Positions 45,938 through 53,256 of a stretch of 53,256 bases of DNA are shown piece after piece. Origin of the DNA: Chelonobacter oris (GTDB taxonomy: Bacteria > Pseudomonadota > Gammaproteobacteria > Enterobacterales > Pasteurellaceae). Position 1 is the stretch's first letter. The number at the start of each line of letters is the position of its first letter. A model generated the notes under the pieces. That model was not told the DNA's origin. It did no database searches and saw nothing but the letters and a program-made list of their open reading frames with translations. Made by a program: the position numbers and the translations under genes. The stretch spans positions 1-53,256 of the forward strand of contig NZ_JSUM01000016.1 in the NCBI RefSeq assembly GCF_000772535.1, written 5' to 3'.

Positions 45938-47536
45938 CTACAATCCTTCAATCCGCTGATCTTGCGGATATTGCACGCTAACGATTTGTTTGACCGTTTG
46001 TTTGCTGTTCGGCGCGAGAGTGAACGTTTGTTGATAACGACCGTTATCGTCAATAGTAACGTTTTTCAGATTCGGTTCAATCACATTGACCGTAATCTCT
46101 TTATTTACCGCCTGCGGAACACGATCGTAAACCACAATATCCACCGCCTGCTCACGGGCATTTTGCAAGGTATACGCCGTTTCAAGCCGAACTACATTGG
46201 ATTTGTTAATCAGACCGCTGTTTTCTTGCGTACGTTTTACCGGCTCGGCTTGCACGCTGATGGTTTGATCTTCACCGATAAGCTGTTTAAATTCCGCCCC
46301 CGGCAGTAACGTCGGCAAATAACCCGATCCCATGATTTTGCCGTCATACGAACTGCGCAGGCTGCCGCCCAATAACGGGTAATTTTGCGTATTCTTGCCG
46401 CTGACGGTCAACAAAATGGTATTTTGGTAATTTGGATAAAAAGCATATTCCGCTGTCGCTTGCTGCTCAATCTCAGCAATCATCAGATTGTGCTTCACCT
46501 TGTCGCCGGGAATACTCACCGCACCGGGAATCTGAAAACTGGAGGCGATCACATCATTTTCGATCACCGCCGATTGCGGCGCTGCCGCTACTGGCAACAG
46601 ATCCGTTTCCGCTGCCGCACTTTTGTTTCTCAGTGCCATTGTCGGTGAATTCAACACTTTCGGTTGATAAAAATCAATCACCCAAGGTTGAACCTGCGGC
46701 GCTTCCCCGACCCGAATCGGCGTTGCGCCGGACAATACCAGCTTGACATTCTCCCAGTCTTCATTGCTGTTTTGCTGAATTTGCGCCCCGTATTGCAAAC
46801 TTAACCGATTGTTTTTGCTGTTATAATTGAGTTGATATTGCGGCTGCCACGATGCATTGCCCGTATGATAAGCCAGTTTCACCGTTTGTTTGCCGTCATT
46901 CTCCGCCTGAACCTGCACCCGCACGATCCGCTGCATTAACCCTTGCTCTCCACCCAAACGTTGATATGTCTGTTGTAACCGCTCCAGCGTTTGCTGCTCC
47001 TGCTGTAAAACGGTGGAAATTTTCCGTTTTTCCTCCGCCAAGTCCGCATAAGTGCGGCGTGAGAACTGTTGTAAGCGGCTAAACTCCTCGATAGACGGAT
47101 TTTTCTCGGCATTTAGGCTGCCTTGCTGCAATAATTGCAATAACTGAAACTGATTTTCCATGACGGCAAGTTGATCCTGAAGCTGTTCGATTTGCTGTTG
47201 CTGATCACGAATTTGCTGCTGTAGGCGGCGTAATGCTTCGGCGGCGTGGCTTTTCGCCAAACGCACTTCACTGTCCAACGACAACACCGTTAACCCCGAA
47301 CGACCTTCGGCGGCAAACTGTAACGAACTCTCTTCCAAACTGATCGGCAACTGCTCGAAAACCAACTCGTTCACCCCTTTTTTCAGCTCAATTTCGCCTG
47401 TGCGTTCCACTTTCGCCAGATGCCGATAAAGCGTGACCTGCTCAATTTTCGAGGCAATCTTTTCCACCGCAGCCATTGTCTGACTTGCCCAAAGTGCGGT
47501 CGCCGCCGCAATAGCCGCCAATGCCGTTTTATTCAT
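45938..47536 (-). CDS. Exported DUF4139/DUF4140 domain protein
   Basis: The 532-residue protein has a signal peptide (cleavage after TMA near residue 22), an N-terminal DUF4140 domain (VTLYRHLAKVERTGEIELKKGVNEL in part), a glutamine-rich coiled coil of about residues 95-200, and a C-terminal DUF4139 beta domain (SWQPQYQLNY, NEDWENVKLVLSGA). The family is sometimes called mucoidy inhibitor A-like; its function is not known. It lies ten bases downstream of an exported esterase gene in one operon and ends at a strong terminator. Confidence 0.82.
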   Translation of the reverse strand: MNKTALAAIAAATALWASQTMAAVEKIASKIEQVTLYRHLAKVERTGEIELKKGVNELVFEQLPISLEESSLQFAAEGRSGLTVLSLDSEVRLAKSHAAEALRRLQQQIRDQQQQIEQLQDQLAVMENQFQLLQLLQQGSLNAEKNPSIEEFSRLQQFSRRTYADLAEEKRKISTVLQQEQQTLERLQQTYQRLGGEQGLMQRIVRVQVQAENDGKQTVKLAYHTGNASWQPQYQLNYNSKNNRLSLQYGAQIQQNSNEDWENVKLVLSGATPIRVGEAPQVQPWVIDFYQPKVLNSPTMALRNKSAAAETDLLPVAAAPQSAVIENDVIASSFQIPGAVSIPGDKVKHNLMIAEIEQQATAEYAFYPNYQNTILLTVSGKNTQNYPLLGGSLRSSYDGKIMGSGYLPTLLPGAEFKQLIGEDQTISVQAEPVKRTQENSGLINKSNVVRLETAYTLQNAREQAVDIVVYDRVPQAVNKEITVNVIEPNLKNVTIDDNGRYQQTFTLAPNSKQTVKQIVSVQYPQDQRIEGL

Positions 47537-47546
47537 GGTTTTATCC

Positions 47547-48527
47547 CTAATTCGATGAGGGTTTAAATTGTTGATTTAAAAAGTCAATAACGACCTTGAC
47601 GACTTGCGGCTGTGCCCAGTAAACACCGGCATGATCAGCATTTTTCACCACATAACGCTCTGCGTTGACGCCTTGCTCTACCAACGCCTCAAACAAGATA
47701 TTGCTCTGACTCGGCGAAACCAGCAAATCCGCATCGCCGTGCATCAATAAAAACGGCGGTGTGCGGTTGGAAATGTGAGTAATCGGATTGGCTTGTGCCG
47801 CCGTTTCCGGCGTGGATTTCACCGTACCGCCCGGCGCAAACGGCGGAATACCGTTTAACATCAAGGCTTCAGCCGCATTTTCTTTATCATGCATGGCTTG
47901 CACCTCTGCTGAGTAATCCGCGCCGATTTCACTTAAATCGGACAAGCCGTAGAGATCAATCGCCGCCTGCACTACGCTGCTCTGCTCCAGATTTTCCCCC
48001 AAATCAAACTGGCGATCACCGTTGGTTGTCGCTGCCAATGCGGCAAGATAACCGCCGGCAGACTCGCCCATAATCGCAATTTTATCTTGATCAATGCCAT
48101 ACTCTTCGGCGTGCGCACGCAAATAGCGGATTGCCGATTTAACATCCAACAGCGGATCAGGGAACTTTCCTTGCGGAATATGGCGGTATTCAATACTGAC
48201 CACCACATAACCCGCCTCCGCGATTGCCAGCCGCTGTTGAATATAATTGGCTTTCGGCGACATCAGGAAACCGCCGCCGGTGACAAACAACACGGCGGGC
48301 AAACGGCTGTCGCTCTGCGGTCTGAGAATATCCATTTTCAAATTCAACGGACGCCCCATCACTTGCGGTTGGGCATAGGTAATATCTTGCAATTCGTTCA
48401 CCAACGGCTTTTCAACCGCCACTTCCAGCAAAGTGCTTTGCGGAGGCATCGGATTTAAGTTTGCGGCTGACGCCAACGGCAGAGCCAGCAATACCGCACT
48501 TGCCCATCTCAACAATTGTTGCTTCAT
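47547..48527 (-). CDS. Exported alpha/beta hydrolase (BD-FAE/acetyl esterase type)
   Basis: The 326-residue protein has a signal peptide (cleavage after ASA near residue 21) and an esterase fold of the type found in bacterial feruloyl and acetyl esterases. The oxyanion stretch TGGG is at residues 83-86, the nucleophile is Ser156 in GESAGG, and Asp (HGDADLLV) and His (NADHAGVYW) complete the triad. ATG 48527 is preceded by CCGGAG; earlier in-frame codons lack export signals. It is coupled with the DUF4139 gene. An esterase that trims acylated plant or host glycans would fit the nearby beta-glucoside genes, but this is inference. Confidence 0.85.
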   Translation of the reverse strand: MKQQLLRWASAVLLALPLASAANLNPMPPQSTLLEVAVEKPLVNELQDITYAQPQVMGRPLNLKMDILRPQSDSRLPAVLFVTGGGFLMSPKANYIQQRLAIAEAGYVVVSIEYRHIPQGKFPDPLLDVKSAIRYLRAHAEEYGIDQDKIAIMGESAGGYLAALAATTNGDRQFDLGENLEQSSVVQAAIDLYGLSDLSEIGADYSAEVQAMHDKENAAEALMLNGIPPFAPGGTVKSTPETAAQANPITHISNRTPPFLLMHGDADLLVSPSQSNILFEALVEQGVNAERYVVKNADHAGVYWAQPQVVKVVIDFLNQQFKPSSN

Positions 48528-48700
48528 TATTTTTTCTCCGGTTAATGCTATTTTTCGTAAATGATTAATACGTTTCTTTGACCGCACTTTCGCTGAAAAG
48601 TGCGCCGTCATACAGAAAACAACTTACCGCCCGTCATCGTTTCATGCTAAATTAAGCGGTATATCGAATATTGATTGACGTTAAAAACCAGACTTGAATC

Positions 48701-49537
48701 ATGTTAAAAATAAAGAAAGTTTTTAATAACAATGCCGTTCTTGCCGAAAATGAGAACGCTGCCGAGTTGGTTGTGCTCGGGAAAGGCATTGCGTTTGGCA
48801 AAAAGTGCGGTGACGATGTCGAGCCCGGCTTGGCGGAAAAAACCTTCAGTTTGAATAAAAGCCCTTTCGCCACACGCTTAACTGAAATTTTATCGGAAAT
48901 TCCGCAGGAATATTTTCGCCTGATCCATTTAATTGTCGATTATGCCCATCGCCAATTAGAGAAAACGTTATCGAATAATATTTATGTCAGCTTAACCGAT
49001 CACCTTTATCATGCGGTCGAACGTGCCAAGAAGCAGCAGTCGATTAATAACGGCTTATTATTTGAAATCAAACGATTATATAAAAATGAATATCAAATCG
49101 GGCAATATGCCGTGGAATTGATTAAACAAGAACTGGCCATTGATTTAGGCGATGATGAAGCCGGTTTTGTTGCGCTGCATATTTTCAACGCCCGCACGGA
49201 TAACGACGATATGGCGGATACCATGCGGACAACCCAAATCGTACGCGATATTCTGAGTTTGGTCGGCTACCATTTCAATCGGGTGTTGGATGAAAGCGAT
49301 TTGGCATATTCACGCTTTGTCACTCATTTGCAATATTTTGCACAGCGGTTGTTTAATGCGCAATATGCCGACAGTAACGATGATTTTTTATATCAACATA
49401 CCAAAACCGCCTATCCGGATGCCTACCGTTGCGTCAAAAAAATCGATCATTATCTGCAAAGCAATTTTCAAAAGCAGTTGAATCAAGATGAGCAGCTCTA
49501 TTTGACGATTCACATTCAGCGCCTCATCAAAAAATAA
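48701..49537 (+). CDS. BglG/LicT-family transcriptional antiterminator
   Basis: The 278-residue protein has an N-terminal RNA-binding CAT domain (KVFNNNAVLAENEN, GKGIAFGKKCGD) and two PTS-regulated PRD domains with conserved histidines (LIHLIVDYAHRQLE, SLTDHLYHA, VALHIF and the C-terminal LTIHIQRL). When phosphate-free at PRD1 it binds RNA antiterminators and lets transcription pass the terminators before the PTS gene. It is transcribed toward bglF. A clear RNA target is not visible upstream of its own ATG, so it seems to have a separate promoter. Confidence 0.93.
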   Translation: MLKIKKVFNNNAVLAENENAAELVVLGKGIAFGKKCGDDVEPGLAEKTFSLNKSPFATRLTEILSEIPQEYFRLIHLIVDYAHRQLEKTLSNNIYVSLTDHLYHAVERAKKQQSINNGLLFEIKRLYKNEYQIGQYAVELIKQELAIDLGDDEAGFVALHIFNARTDNDDMADTMRTTQIVRDILSLVGYHFNRVLDESDLAYSRFVTHLQYFAQRLFNAQYADSNDDFLYQHTKTAYPDAYRCVKKIDHYLQSNFQKQLNQDEQLYLTIHIQRLIKK

Positions 49538-49615
49538 ATTTTGTGAACCTAATCACAATTTTGCCATTCACCGTTTGCCCCGGTATCCCAGACATTTTAT
49601 AGTGTCGGCTCATAC

Positions 49616-49704
49616 AAGGTTGTCACCGCACGTTGCAGTGTCGGGCAAGGCTTGAATGGTTTGATTGATTGGCGTTCAATTATCAAACCATTCAGGCTTT
49701 TTTT
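49616..49704 (+). terminator. First RAT antiterminator and overlapping terminator
   Basis: The RNA target starts AAGGTTGTCACC and ends CGGGCAAGGCTT (49616-49653), matching the LicT/BglG-type pattern with UGU-AC on one side and GGCAA on the other. Its 3' end overlaps the left arm of a terminator: GCTTGAATGGTTTGAT (49650-49665) pairs with ATCAAACCATTCAGGC (49682-49697), then seven T. The two structures exclude each other. Confidence 0.8.
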
Positions 49705-49721
49705 ATACCTGTATTTAACAC

Positions 49722-49805
49722 TTGGGGTGTGACTTTCAGTAGGCAAGCCTAAGCAAAACAAAAGTGCGGTTTTTATCCGTGATTTGTTTTGCTTGGGCTT
49801 TTTTT
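49722..49805 (+). terminator. Second RAT antiterminator and overlapping terminator
   Basis: A shorter target, GGGTGTGACTTTCAGTAGGC with AAGCC following (49724-49749), overlaps the left arm of an 18-bp terminator: AAGCCTAAGCAAAACAAA (49746-49763) pairs with TTTGTTTTGCTTGGGCTT (49783-49800), then TTTTT. The loop carries an uptake signal. Confidence 0.75.
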
Positions 49806-49809
49806 ATGA

Positions 49810-51714
<1,905 letters not shown>

Positions 51715-51734
51715 CCCCTTACTCGTAACATTAA

Positions 51735-53216
<1,482 letters not shown>

Positions 53217-53256
53217 CCGCACTTTGACGTTCAAAAAAACAGGCAGATATTCAACC

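Noticed and set aside
48573-48606. Inverted uptake-signal pair upstream of the esterase and antiterminator genes as a terminator
   Set aside because: One arm has a mismatch, no T-run follows, and it lies between two divergent gene starts where no terminator is needed.

Overview
The window is chromosomal DNA from a member of the Pasteurellaceae. The 9-base Haemophilus-type DNA uptake signal AAGTGCGGT (or ACCGCACTT) recurs many times in genes and gaps, often as inverted pairs that form terminators, while the Apl-type variant ACAAGCGGT was not seen. The protein sequences read as close relatives of Haemophilus and E. coli proteins. Gene order such as fdhD | formate dehydrogenase G-H-I-fdhE fits Haemophilus, and murI beside an rRNA promoter matches E. 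coli. I cannot name the genus safely.

Layout. 1-296 is the promoter and leader of an rRNA operon reading out of the left edge (minus strand). 297-6830 is a minus-strand housekeeping operon, gmk-rpoZ-spoT-recG-ubiC-murI. Then come acs (acetyl-CoA synthetase) and a YafJ-type glutamine amidotransferase. 10313-14054 is an AT-rich island without uptake signals that encodes a ribose-type ABC sugar transporter. gdhA, ubiD, polA and fdhD follow on the minus strand. 21048-26602 is the plus-strand formate dehydrogenase operon, with a selenocysteine UGA and SECIS hairpin in the alpha subunit, ending in fdhE. A DUF417 membrane protein and a formate/nitrite-family channel follow, then prfB with its programmed +1 frameshift, lysS, and aphA.

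32180-39879 is a carbohydrate locus of unknown substrate: a Gfo/Idh/MocA dehydrogenase, two permeases, a lipoprotein binding protein and an ATPase on the minus strand, divergent from an FCD-type GntR regulator and a second Gfo/Idh paralogue that lacks the catalytic lysine. Three copies of a 16-base imperfect palindrome lie between the two arms and are probably the operators. recO follows; it has no canonical start codon where its conserved N-terminus begins. Next is a sulfur (or selenium) trafficking cluster: a three-domain rhodanese lipoprotein, a YedE-type transporter, a TusA-like carrier and a LysR regulator, divergent from a DUF896 protein and a pirin.

The right end holds a decayed autotransporter, an exported DUF4139 protein with an exported esterase, and a beta-glucoside module: a BglG/LicT antiterminator, a PTS EIIBCA and a GH1 6-phospho-beta-glucosidase. 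Between the antiterminator and the PTS gene are a consensus CRP site, a promoter and two tandem antiterminator/terminator elements. Together the genes suggest a facultative, sugar-fermenting host-associated bacterium that respires formate and scavenges several carbohydrates under catabolite control.
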